64,000 bases of DNA, taken from contig CBDHCD010000003.1 in NCBI GenBank assembly GCA_965260995.1, positions 186,001 through 250,000 on the forward strand. Direction: 5' to 3'. The first letter of the stretch is position 1. Each line of letters begins with the position of its first letter. The translations under genes were made by a program, and so were the position numbers. This document shows positions 18,807 to 27,667 of the stretch, piece by piece. This DNA comes from JBBROS01 sp965260995 (GTDB lineage Bacteria > Pseudomonadota > Alphaproteobacteria > Acetobacterales > Acetobacteraceae). The notes below the pieces were generated by a model. That model ran no database searches. It was not told the DNA's origin and was given only the letters and a program-made list of their open reading frames with translations.

Positions 18807-20437
18807 CGCGCCCCTCCGGCGCGGCCGCGCACCAGCGCTTCCGGGTGCCGGTCCAGGAAGTCCGCCAGCAGGCGGATCGACCGGGCGGCGTCGCTCACCT
18901 GCATCATCGCGCGCTCCAGTTCCCGATTGAATTGGCTTTCCCGGCCGTAGCTCGCTTCGAGCGTGCCGAACGTCCGCCCCGCCTTCGCCGCCGCCTCTTG
19001 CAGCGAACCGACGGCGCCCGGCAGCTTCTGCAGCGCCGGGGTCAGGTTCGAGTCGAGCTTGCGCGCCAGCTCCTGGACGCCGGCCAGCGCGCCGGAGGCG
19101 GAGCGCAAGGTGCCGTTGAGGTTGGCGCCGATCTGGTCGAGCGGCACCCCGTCGAGCTTGTTGGCGACGCTGGTGACCGCGTTGAGGATGTTGTCCAGGC
19201 CGCCGCCGGAGCTGGGGATGACGGGGATGCCGTTCTCCATCGCGAGCGTGGCCGGGGCCGAGTCGGGCGCGAACACGAACGCCAGCGCCATCGCGCCGGT
19301 CAGGTAGCTCGTCGTGCGCAACTGCGCGCGCAACCCGCGCTCGACCAGGCGCCTCGACACGTCGATCGGATCGGCTTGGGCGATGGCGTTGTCGTTCAGG
19401 CGCTCGGGCTGCACCTCGAAGTGGACGCGGACGCGGGGCCGCACCGTTTTGGGATCGAACTCCAGCGACACGTCGGTCACGGTGCCGACCTGGATGCCGT
19501 AGAACTCGACCCGCGCGTCCTTGGCCAGCCCGGCTACGGAGGTCTCGAAATAGGTCACGAACTCCTGCTTGGTCTTATATCCGGCCGATTGCGCGTCGGC
19601 GGCGGTGCGGTAGAGCTTGAAGTCCGCGCCGCTCGCGGCGGGCTTGGCGCTCGGGCCGTCGTGCGGGCTGTCGAACGCGACCCCCCCCGACAGCACCGCC
19701 TGCAGGCTTGCCAGCTCGACGTGGATGCCGTCGGCGCCGGTCTCGACCGAGAGGCCGGACGCGTTCCAGAAATGCGAGCCGTCGCGCACGAAATCGTCGT
19801 AGGGCGCGCGGACGAAGATCGGCACCGTGACCGGCCCGGCGCCGTCGCCGATGTCGTAGCCCAGCACCTCGCCCACCGCCACGTCGCGGTAGAACACCGG
19901 CGCGCCCTGGCCCAGCGAGCCGATGCGCTCGGCCTTTAGCGTGAACGTGCGCCCGGGCTCGCCGCTGCGGATGCCCGGCGGCTGCTCGAGGCCGACGAAG
20001 CTGCTCTTGCTCTCGCCGTTGCGCCCGCCCGGGTCCATCTCGATGTAGCTGCCCGACACCAGCGTCTCGATGCCGGAGATGCTGCCGGAGCTGAGCCGCG
20101 GGCGCACTACCCAGAACCGCGCCCGGTCGGTCAGGTACGGCGACGCCTCCGACTTCATGCGGATGGTGACGATCACGCGGCGCATGTCGTCGGACAGGCG
20201 GACGCTCTCGACCTGGCCCAGCTCGACCGCCTTGTGCTTCACCCGGGTCTGCCCCGCCACCAGCCCGTCGCCGGTGTTGAACGTGACGGTGATGACCGGG
20301 CCCTCGCTGCGGATGGTGCGGATCCCGAGGTAGATGGCGATCGCCAACGCGACGAGCGGGATCAGCCAGATCAGCGAGAACTTGCTGCGGCGGATGCGGG
20401 CGGGGTTGGCCGGCGGCGCGGGAGTTTGCGTGTCCAT
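18803..20437 (-). CDS. pqiB: intermembrane transport protein PqiB (MCE domains)
   Basis: This 544-residue protein has one N-terminal membrane helix (about 23-44) and then three tandem MCE domains. These are seen as repeated VTFNTGDGLVAGQTRVKHKAVELGQV, FTLKAERIGSLGQGAPVFYRDVAVGEV and YFETSVAGLAKDARVEFYGIQVG type segments. A long C-terminal helical region follows that in E. coli PqiB forms a periplasm-spanning needle. It moves lipids between the membranes. Start ATG 20437 overlaps the pqiA stop by one base (TGATG), and its stop overlaps pqiC. Confidence 0.93.
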   Translation of the reverse strand: MDTQTPAPPANPARIRRSKFSLIWLIPLVALAIAIYLGIRTIRSEGPVITVTFNTGDGLVAGQTRVKHKAVELGQVESVRLSDDMRRVIVTIRMKSEASPYLTDRARFWVVRPRLSSGSISGIETLVSGSYIEMDPGGRNGESKSSFVGLEQPPGIRSGEPGRTFTLKAERIGSLGQGAPVFYRDVAVGEVLGYDIGDGAGPVTVPIFVRAPYDDFVRDGSHFWNASGLSVETGADGIHVELASLQAVLSGGVAFDSPHDGPSAKPAASGADFKLYRTAADAQSAGYKTKQEFVTYFETSVAGLAKDARVEFYGIQVGTVTDVSLEFDPKTVRPRVRVHFEVQPERLNDNAIAQADPIDVSRRLVERGLRAQLRTTSYLTGAMALAFVFAPDSAPATLAMENGIPVIPSSGGGLDNILNAVTSVANKLDGVPLDQIGANLNGTLRSASGALAGVQELARKLDSNLTPALQKLPGAVGSLQEAAAKAGRTFGTLEASYGRESQFNRELERAMMQVSDAARSIRLLADFLDRHPEALVRGRAGGAR

Positions 20438-21780
20438 CAGGCGGGCGACAGCTCGGCGGCCGGGCCCGGCTCTTCCGCCCTGTCCCACATCACGCGGGGG
20501 TCGAAGCTGAGGGCGGCCAGCATGGTCAGCACCACCACGAACGCGAAGGCGACCGCGCCGTAGCCGGGGGTGACGGAGCCGACCGCGCCCATCCGCACCA
20601 GCGCCGTCAGCACCGAGACCATGAACACGTCGATCATCGACCACCGCCCGACCACGTCGATGATGCGGTAGAGCCGGGTGCGGTCGGGCAGGCGGGCGGC
20701 GCTGCGGCGCTGGGTCATGACCAGCAGGGCGCCGAGGCCCAGCAGCTTCAGCACCGGGATCATGATGCTGGCGACGAACACCAGGAGCGCCAGCGGCCAC
20801 ATGCGGTACTCGATCAGCTCCTGCACGCCGCCGATGATGGTGCTGGGCGCGCCGCGGCCGAGGCGGATCACCGTCAGCACCGGGTAGAGGTTGGCCGGGA
20901 CGTAGAGCACGGCCGCGGTCAGCAGCAGCGCCCAGGCCCGCTCGACGGAGTGCGGCTTGCGGTGGCGCAGCGCCGTTTCGCAGCGGGAGCAACTGTCGCC
21001 GGGCCGGGAGCGGCTCACCAGGCCGCAGGCGTCGCAGCCGATGAGCGCGCCGGAGCGCGCTGGCGGATGGCGCGGGCCGCGGCGGCCGATCGCCTCCCAC
21101 ATCGCGTGCTCGTCGATCCAGGCGTCGGACCAGACGGTCAGCAGCATCAGCGCGCCGAGCGCGAACAGCGCCATCCCGACCTCGACCGTGGCCAGGGCCT
21201 GGAGCCGGGTGTAGGCGACGAACAAGCCGAGCAGGAACACCTCGATCATCGCCCAGGGCTTGAGGATGTCGCGCAGCCGGGCCATGGCCGCGAGCGCCGG
21301 GCGGGACAGGGTGGTGCGCAGCCCGCCCAGCACCGCCGCCGTCAGGCCGAGGCGCAGCGCGGGAATGACCAAGGTGAACGCCACCATCAGGATCGCCAGC
21401 AACGGCATGCCCTGGTCCTCGAAAGCGACCGGCAGGTGAGCCAACGAGGTGACCCGCTCCTGCCCGGTCAGCCGGAACCGCATCAGCGGCTCGGCGGCGG
21501 CGATCACCAGCACGAGCAGGCCGGTCAGCGCCAGCGCGAAGGTGGTCGACAGGCTGTTGCGCCGCCGCCGCCGCAGCACCGCGCCGCACCGCTCGCACTC
21601 AGCCACCTGGCCCGGCCGCAGGTGGGCGATGGTCTGGAACTGACCGCAGTCATGGCACTCGTGCAGCGCGGAGATCGCAGGGGCGGCGTGGGCTGTCACG
21701 GGCGGGGATGCGGTCCGATCTGGTGTGTCGCGCGATCGCACGTCATGCGCCCTCATATCACATGGTCCCGCACTCGCCAC
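20437..21780 (-). CDS. pqiA: inner-membrane protein PqiA
   Basis: The 447-residue protein contains two PqiA domains, each led by a cysteine pair zinc-ribbon-like motif: CHDCGQ...CERCG near residue 40 and CDACGL...CSRCE near residue 255. About eight membrane segments follow these. It is the first gene of a pqiABC operon of lipid traffic and envelope integrity. The extreme N terminus is uncertain: ATG 21780 gives a polar 35-residue leader and ATG 21756 would remove eight residues. The promoter region is shared with the divergent metal efflux operon. Confidence 0.9.
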   Translation of the reverse strand: MASAGPCDMRAHDVRSRDTPDRTASPPVTAHAAPAISALHECHDCGQFQTIAHLRPGQVAECERCGAVLRRRRRNSLSTTFALALTGLLVLVIAAAEPLMRFRLTGQERVTSLAHLPVAFEDQGMPLLAILMVAFTLVIPALRLGLTAAVLGGLRTTLSRPALAAMARLRDILKPWAMIEVFLLGLFVAYTRLQALATVEVGMALFALGALMLLTVWSDAWIDEHAMWEAIGRRGPRHPPARSGALIGCDACGLVSRSRPGDSCSRCETALRHRKPHSVERAWALLLTAAVLYVPANLYPVLTVIRLGRGAPSTIIGGVQELIEYRMWPLALLVFVASIMIPVLKLLGLGALLVMTQRRSAARLPDRTRLYRIIDVVGRWSMIDVFMVSVLTALVRMGAVGSVTPGYGAVAFAFVVVLTMLAALSFDPRVMWDRAEEPGPAAELSPA

Positions 21781-21872
21781 CCCACGGGGCGCTCGGGATC
21801 GTTCCTATTGTGTTAACAATCGGAGGAGGAGCGGCCCGACCGGTGACGCTGGAACCGGTGACGTGCTTTGCT

Positions 21873-21904
21873 CATGTTGCAGCCGCCGAAGTTGATGCAA
21901 CATG
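21873..21904. promoter_or_regulatory. 9-bp perfect inverted repeat upstream of the metal efflux operon
   Basis: CATGTTGCA at 21873-21881 is mirrored by TGCAACATG at 21896-21904 with a 14-nt spacer, ending 16 nt before the likely GTG start of the TolC-family gene. It sits in the divergent region between pqiA and the efflux operon and could be an operator or an RNA hairpin near the ribosome binding site. No regulator gene is adjacent. Confidence 0.45.
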
Positions 21905-21920
21905 GAACCGGGATGGCACA

Positions 21921-23303
21921 GTGCTGACACTCACGACAGGCCGCGCGGCAGGGTCCGGTGCGAGACCCGGTGCGAAACCCTGGGCGAGACCCTGGGCCAG
22001 ACCCGGTGCGAGGCTGGGGCGGCTGGCGCTCGCGCCGTTGCTCGCTTGCGTCTGGTGCCTGCCCGCGGCGGCCACCGCGCTCGCGCCGCCCGAGCGGAAA
22101 AGCTTTCACCAGGCTGTCGAGGCGGCCTGGGGCCGCTATCCGCAGCGCCGCGCCCTGGCCGCGCGGCAGAACACCGCCGCCGCCCGCTACGCCGCCGGCG
22201 GGGCCTTCTTCCCGAACGCGCCCTCGTTGACCGGCGAGCACGTCAACGACCGCATCGCCGGCAGCAACTACAACTACGTCACCACCCGGATGGAGCTCGA
22301 CACGCCGGTTTGGCTGCCGCGGCAAGGCACGGCGACGCAGGGTGTGGCGCGCGCGGAAGCGGACGCTGTCGCGGCCGATGAGGCCGCCGCGCACCTCGCG
22401 CTGGCGACCGAAGTGCTCGACTTGTCGGCGCAGGCGGCGTTCGCCGCCAACGTGCGCGAGGTCGCGAGCCGACGGCTGGCCTCTCTTCGCACGCTGGCGG
22501 CCGACGCGGCGCGGCGGTTCCGGGTCGGCGAGTCGTCGCGGAGCGACGCGCTGGCCGCCGAGGCGGAAGCGGCCGGGGCCAGCGTCGCGCTGAGCGCCGC
22601 GGAGGCGCAGCTCGGCACAGCGCTCGCCGTGCTCGCGTCCGTGACGGGCGAGGCGTCCGTGCCCTCCCTCACGACGGTTAGGGCGGCTGGGGCCAGGGGA
22701 ACTGGGGCCAGGGGAACTGGGGCCAGGGCGGTTGGGGCCGTCCCGGCGCGAAAAGCCCTCAGCCAAGGTGCCGTGAATAGCCATCCGCGCGTCGTCGCCG
22801 CGCAACGGGCGGTGCTCACCGCCCAGGCCCAGGCGCGGCTGGTGCGGATCGAGAATCGCGACAGTCCGCAGATCGGGCTTGAAGGGGTCAACGAGAAGCA
22901 GGCCGGCGCCCGGTGGGACACCCGCTTCGGCGTCGTGGTGCATTTCCCGTTCGCGACCGAGGCCCGCAACGCGCCGCGCCGGGCTGCCGCGGAGCAGGAG
23001 GTCACCCAGGCGGAGGTGCAGCTCGAGCTGGCCCGGCGCGAGGTCGCCGCCGCCATCGCGCAGGCCGCGGTGGCGCTGGCGGCGGCCGAGCGGTCCGTCG
23101 CCGCCGCCGATGTGGCGGCCGCCGCGCTGGAGACGCGGCGCGGGCAGATCGAGCGGGCCTGGCGGTTGGGCGAGATGCCGCTGATCGAGGTGCTGCGGGC
23201 CAACGCCCTGGCGTTCGACGCCAGCCTGGCCCGCGACAAGGCCCGGACCGGACTCGACGCGGCCCGCCAACGCCGGGCGCTGGCCGAGGGTCTGCTGCCC
23301 TGA
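21921..23303 (+). CDS. TolC family outer-membrane efflux protein (CzcC-like)
   Basis: The 460-residue product is the outer-membrane channel of the following efflux pump. It shows the long amphipathic, Ala-rich helices of TolC proteins in two repeats and the typical RRFRVGESSRSD and AWRLGEMPLIEVLRANAL segments. GTG 21921 is preferred because it gives a signal peptide ending about residue 54 (ATALA); the frame is open upstream to 21708, but that would overlap pqiA. Two simple-sequence expansions are present, RPGAKPWARPWARPGAR in the leader and ARGTGARGTGARAVGA in mid-protein. The stop overlaps the next start (TGATG). Confidence 0.87.
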   Translation: MLTLTTGRAAGSGARPGAKPWARPWARPGARLGRLALAPLLACVWCLPAAATALAPPERKSFHQAVEAAWGRYPQRRALAARQNTAAARYAAGGAFFPNAPSLTGEHVNDRIAGSNYNYVTTRMELDTPVWLPRQGTATQGVARAEADAVAADEAAAHLALATEVLDLSAQAAFAANVREVASRRLASLRTLAADAARRFRVGESSRSDALAAEAEAAGASVALSAAEAQLGTALAVLASVTGEASVPSLTTVRAAGARGTGARGTGARAVGAVPARKALSQGAVNSHPRVVAAQRAVLTAQAQARLVRIENRDSPQIGLEGVNEKQAGARWDTRFGVVVHFPFATEARNAPRRAAAEQEVTQAEVQLELARREVAAAIAQAAVALAAAERSVAAADVAAAALETRRGQIERAWRLGEMPLIEVLRANALAFDASLARDKARTGLDAARQRRALAEGLLP

Positions 23304-24520
23304 TGGATCCTGATAGGCCGCGCCCCGCCTGGTCCGGGCGATCCGGCCCGCGATGGCTCGCCGGGTTCGGGGCCGCCATCGCCGTCAGCGCGGCCGTGGC
23401 CGGGCCGCCGGGCGACAAGGGGTCCGACCCGCCCGGCGTCGTCCGCATGAGCGCCGAGCAGCAGAAGACGGTCAAGCTGCGGACGGCGCGTGCCGAGCGG
23501 CGCCCGATCACCGAGCCCTTGCGCCTGCCGGGCGACGTCGTCTTCGACCAGGGCCACGTCGCCGTGATACGCCCGCTGGCGCCCGCCACGGTGGTCCGCC
23601 TGCTGGTCCAGCCCGGCGACCCGGTGCGGGCCGACCAGGCGCTGGCCGAGGTCGAGATCCCGAGCCTGATCGACGCGCAGGACAGCTTGGCTGCCGCCCA
23701 GGCCGCGATCAAGGAGGCGGAGGCCGGGGTCGCCGTGGCGCGCGACGCTCTGCGCCGGGGCGAGATCCTGGCGCGCGACGGCTCATTGTCGCGCGCCGAG
23801 GCGGAGCGCCGCCGCCTGGCGTTGGCGCAGGCCGTGGCGCAGGCGGACGTCGGGCGCGCCCGCCTCACCGCCCTGCGCGCCCGCGTCAGCCGCCTGCACC
23901 CCGCCAACAGCTCCGCCAACAGCCCTGGGGACAGCCCCGGGGCCGCGACGCTCGTCGCGCCCATCGCGGGCGTCGTCGTCGCGGTCGGCGTCACCCCGGG
24001 CGAGCTGGTCGACACGGCGCGGGCCGCCTTCACGGTGGCGGACCTGTCCGTGGTGCTGGTGCAGGCGCAGGTCACGGAAGCCGACGCCGCGCGGGTCAGC
24101 GTCGGCGACCCGGCGCGCGTCGCGCTGCTCACCGGGGGCCGCTCCTGGGAGGGCCGCATCGTCGCCCTCGGGGCCGAGATCGACACCGGGGCGCGGACCC
24201 TGCCGGCTCGCATCCGCCTCGACAACGAGGACGGCGCGTTGCGGGCCGGGATGGCCGTCGACGTGACCGTGACCAGCGACCGCGGCCGCGACGACCTCGT
24301 TGTGCCGGCCGCCGCGGTGCAGCTCGTGGCCGGCAAGCGCGTCGCCTTCACCGTGCTGGGCGGCGACCGGTTCCAGAGCCACGAGCTGACCGTCGGCGTC
24401 GAGCAGCCGGACTGGGTCGAGGTTCGCCGCGGCCTGAACGCCGGGGACCAGGTCGTGACGCAGGGCAGCTTCGAGCTGAAAGCGGTGCTGCAAATGTCGA
24501 TGCTCGGCGGCTCCGGCTGA
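23303..24520 (+). CDS. RND efflux periplasmic adaptor (CzcB/HlyD-like)
   Basis: The 405-residue membrane fusion protein links the inner-membrane pump to the outer-membrane channel. It has an N-terminal hydrophobic signal/anchor (about 18-36), a biotinyl-lipoyl-like half motif (VIRPLAPATVVRLLVQPGDPVRADQALAEV), a helical hairpin, a second lipoyl half (TLVAPIAGVVVAVGVTPGELV) and a beta-barrel region. No His-rich metal-binding N terminus is seen, unlike some CzcB or CusB proteins. Both ends overlap neighbouring genes (TGATG at each junction), which indicates tight coupling. A small NSSANSPGDSPG repeat lies near residue 205. Confidence 0.9.
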   Translation: MDPDRPRPAWSGRSGPRWLAGFGAAIAVSAAVAGPPGDKGSDPPGVVRMSAEQQKTVKLRTARAERRPITEPLRLPGDVVFDQGHVAVIRPLAPATVVRLLVQPGDPVRADQALAEVEIPSLIDAQDSLAAAQAAIKEAEAGVAVARDALRRGEILARDGSLSRAEAERRRLALAQAVAQADVGRARLTALRARVSRLHPANSSANSPGDSPGAATLVAPIAGVVVAVGVTPGELVDTARAAFTVADLSVVLVQAQVTEADAARVSVGDPARVALLTGGRSWEGRIVALGAEIDTGARTLPARIRLDNEDGALRAGMAVDVTVTSDRGRDDLVVPAAAVQLVAGKRVAFTVLGGDRFQSHELTVGVEQPDWVEVRRGLNAGDQVVTQGSFELKAVLQMSMLGGSG

Positions 24521-27500
24521 TGCAGCGCTTCTTCGAGCGGCTCGTCGCCCGGCGTTGGCTGGTGATCGTGCTGGCGCTGATGCTGTGCGCCGGCGGGGCG
24601 TGGAACCTGCGCCAGCTCGCGGTCGACGCGGTGCCGGACATCTCGCCCAAGCAGGTGATGGTCCTGACGGAGGCGACCGGGCTCGGGCCGCTCGAGGTGG
24701 AGCGCCTCGTCACCTTTCCGATCGAGACCAAGATGGCGGGCCTGCCGCTGCTGAAGGACCTGCGCTCCACCTCCCGCTTCGGCCTGTCGGCGGTTTACGT
24801 GACGTTCGAGGACGCGGCCGACGTGCAGACCGCCCGCGCCCAGGTGTTCGAGCGGCTGCGGCAGGCGCAGGCGATGATGCCGCCCGGGGTCGGCACGCCC
24901 ACGGAAGGGCCGTTCGCCACCGGACTCGGCGAGATCCTGGAGTTCGAGCTGCGCGGCCCCGGCTACACGCCGATGCAGCTCTACCAGATGTTGCAATGGA
25001 AGGTGGTGCCGCAGCTCAGCATCGTGCCGGGCATTGTCGGCGTGAACATCTACGGCGGCGACCTCAAGACCTACGAGGTCCAGGTGTCGTCCGACCGGCT
25101 GCGGGCGCAGGGGATCGCGTTGCCGGACGTGTTCCGCGCCATCGAGGCGAACAACACCGCCCAGGGCGGCGCCTACATCGAGCGCGGCGACGAGCAGCAG
25201 ATCGTCCGCGGCCTCGCGCTGATCGGCAGCGAGGCCGATATCGCAGCGATCATGCTGAAGCCCGCGCCGCCGGGCGGCGCGCCCGTGCGGGTCGGCGATG
25301 TCGGCGAGGTGCGGCTCGCGCCCAAGGTGCGGCTCGGCGCGGTGACGCGCGACGCCGAGGGCGAGACGGTGCTGGGCGTCGCCGACATGCAGTACGGGCT
25401 CAACGCGAGCGAGGTGCTGCCGGCGCTGAAGGCCAAGATCGCCGAGGTGGGCAAGACGCTGCCGCCCGGCGTCGAGATCCACACGTTCTACGACCGCACC
25501 GGCCTGATCAAGCGGGCGATCAGCACCGTCGAGCACAACCTGGGCGAGGGCGCGCTGTTGGTGGTCGCGGTGCTGCTGCTGATGCTGGGGGGCTTGCGCG
25601 CCGGGCTGATCGTGGCGGCGGTGATCCCGCTGGCGATGATGATCGCGTTCGCCGGGATGCGCGTGTTCGGCATCTCGGCCAACCTCATGAGCCTCGGCGC
25701 GATCGACTTCGGCCTGGTGGTGGACGGCGCGGTGGTGCTGATCGAGAACGTGCTGCGGCGGCAGTCCGAGGAGGGGGGCGAGACGGACCCGGTCAAGCTG
25801 GTGCCGGCCGCGACGGCGCAGGTGGCCAGGCCGGTGATCTTCTCGGTGGCGATCATCACCATGGTCTACCTGCCGGTGCTGTCGTTGCAGGACATCGAGG
25901 GCAAGACGTTCCGGCCGATGGCGCTGACGGTCATGCTCGCCCTGGTAGGGGCGCTGCTGGTGACGATGCTGGTGGTGCCGGCGCTGGCGGCGACGTTCCT
26001 GAGCGGCGAACCGTCCAAGGGCGACACGTTCCTGGTGCGCTGGGCGCGCAAGGGCCACGGCCCGGCGCTGCGGCGGACGATGCGCCACCCGTGGATCACC
26101 TCCCTGGCCGCGGCGGCGCTGTTCGCAGGCTCGGTGTTCCTCGCGACCCGGCTCGGCGGCGAGTTCATCCCGCGGCTGTCGGAAGGCGCGATCGTGGTCA
26201 CGTCGAACAAGCTGCCGTCCATCAACCTCGACGCCTCCATCCGCACCGTCACCGAGATCGAGCGCGTGATCCGCGGCTTCCCCGACGTGCGGACCGTCGT
26301 GTCGCAGACCGGCAGCGCGGCCGTGCCGACCGATCCGATGGGGGTGCAGAGCAGCGACAGCTACGTGATCCTCAAGCCTCAGGACCAGTGGACGACCGCC
26401 GACACGCAGCAAGGCATCAAGGCGGCGATGGAGAAGAAGCTCAAGGCCGCGGTGCCCGGCGTGTCGTTCGAGTTCTCGCAGCCGATCGAGATGCGCATGG
26501 ACGACCTGCTGCAAGGCGTCCGCTCGCCGGTGGCGCTGACGATCTACGGCGACGACCTCGCCACCTTGCGGACGCTGGCCGACCAGGCGGTCGGCATCGT
26601 GACGGCGGTCAAGGGCGCCGCCAACGTCCGCTCGGAGCAGGAGGGCGGGTTGCCGGCCCTGACGGTGCGGGTGGATCGCGAGCGCCTCGCCCGCTACGGC
26701 GTCTCGGCGGCGGACGCGCTGGCCGTGGTGCGGGCGATCGGCGGCGAGGAGGTGGGCACCGTCTACGGCAAGGACGAGACCGAGACGCCGATCGTGGTGC
26801 GCCTGCCGCCCGACGAGCGGCGCGGCGCGTCGCGCATCGGCGCGCTGCCCGTGGGCGTCGCCGGCGGGCGAACGGTGCCGCTGTCGGCCGTCGCCGACGT
26901 GAGCGTCAGCGACGGGCCGTCCCAGGTGATGCGCGACAAGCTGCGGCGCCGCATCGCCGTCGACATCAACGTGCAGGGCCGCGACACGCAGAGCTTCGTC
27001 ACCGAGGCGCAGCGGCAGGTGAGGCAGAAGCTGCACCTGCCGCCGGGCTACACGGTCGAGTGGAGCGGCACGTTCAAGAACCTGCGATCGGCCTCGGCCC
27101 GGCTCGCGCTCGTGGTGCCGGGCGTGCTGGCGCTGATCTTCCTGCTGCTCTACCTCAACTTCGGCAACCTGCGCACGGCGGCGCTGATCTTCGTCAACGT
27201 GCCGATGGCGGCGACGGGCGGGATCGCCGCCCTGGCCTTGCGAGGCATGCCGTTCAGCGTCACGGCCCTGATCGGCTTCATCGCCGTGTTCGGGGTGGCG
27301 ATCCTCGACGGCGTGGTGCTGGCCTCTTACATCGAGCAGGAGCGGGAGGGTGGCAAGGAAGTGGCCGAGGCGTCCGGCGTCGCGGCCGGGGAACGGCTGC
27401 GCCCGGTGCTGACGACGGCGCTGGTCGCCTCGATCGGGTTCATCCCGATGGCGGTGTCCACCAGCGCCGGGGCCGAGGTGCAACGGCCGCTGGCGACGGT

Positions 27501-27651
27501 GGTGATCGGCGGACTGGTTTCGGCGACGCTGCTGACGCTCCTGGTGCTGCCGTCGCTGTATCCCAAGGTGATCGGGTTCCAGTGGCCCGGCCGGGAGCAG
27601 GTCAAGGGCTGGTTCGGCCGGCGCGGGGCGGAGCATCAGGCGGCGGAGTAG
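24520..27651 (+). CDS. heavy-metal efflux RND pump (CzcA family, HME-RND)
   Basis: The 1043-residue inner-membrane proton/cation antiporter has the 12-helix RND layout with two large periplasmic loops. The helix IV motif DFGxxxDGAxxxxEN is exact: D396, D402 and E409, spaced like the essential D402, D408 and E415 of CzcA. That version of the motif points to divalent cations such as Co, Zn, Cd or Ni rather than Cu(I)/Ag(I). The N terminus (AVDAVPDISPKQVMVLTEA) is also family-typical. It is the last gene of a CzcCBA-ordered operon and its ATG overlaps the adaptor stop. Confidence 0.95.
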   Translation: MQRFFERLVARRWLVIVLALMLCAGGAWNLRQLAVDAVPDISPKQVMVLTEATGLGPLEVERLVTFPIETKMAGLPLLKDLRSTSRFGLSAVYVTFEDAADVQTARAQVFERLRQAQAMMPPGVGTPTEGPFATGLGEILEFELRGPGYTPMQLYQMLQWKVVPQLSIVPGIVGVNIYGGDLKTYEVQVSSDRLRAQGIALPDVFRAIEANNTAQGGAYIERGDEQQIVRGLALIGSEADIAAIMLKPAPPGGAPVRVGDVGEVRLAPKVRLGAVTRDAEGETVLGVADMQYGLNASEVLPALKAKIAEVGKTLPPGVEIHTFYDRTGLIKRAISTVEHNLGEGALLVVAVLLLMLGGLRAGLIVAAVIPLAMMIAFAGMRVFGISANLMSLGAIDFGLVVDGAVVLIENVLRRQSEEGGETDPVKLVPAATAQVARPVIFSVAIITMVYLPVLSLQDIEGKTFRPMALTVMLALVGALLVTMLVVPALAATFLSGEPSKGDTFLVRWARKGHGPALRRTMRHPWITSLAAAALFAGSVFLATRLGGEFIPRLSEGAIVVTSNKLPSINLDASIRTVTEIERVIRGFPDVRTVVSQTGSAAVPTDPMGVQSSDSYVILKPQDQWTTADTQQGIKAAMEKKLKAAVPGVSFEFSQPIEMRMDDLLQGVRSPVALTIYGDDLATLRTLADQAVGIVTAVKGAANVRSEQEGGLPALTVRVDRERLARYGVSAADALAVVRAIGGEEVGTVYGKDETETPIVVRLPPDERRGASRIGALPVGVAGGRTVPLSAVADVSVSDGPSQVMRDKLRRRIAVDINVQGRDTQSFVTEAQRQVRQKLHLPPGYTVEWSGTFKNLRSASARLALVVPGVLALIFLLLYLNFGNLRTAALIFVNVPMAATGGIAALALRGMPFSVTALIGFIAVFGVAILDGVVLASYIEQEREGGKEVAEASGVAAGERLRPVLTTALVASIGFIPMAVSTSAGAEVQRPLATVVIGGLVSATLLTLLVLPSLYPKVIGFQWPGREQVKGWFGRRGAEHQAAE

Positions 27652-27667
27652 CGCGCGACCTTGTCGG

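Noticed and set aside
23002..27636. 1544-codon minus-strand frame opposite the metal efflux genes
   Set aside because: It mirrors the adaptor and RND pump genes, is rich in His, Arg and Asp, and has no domain; the plus-strand products are unmistakable.
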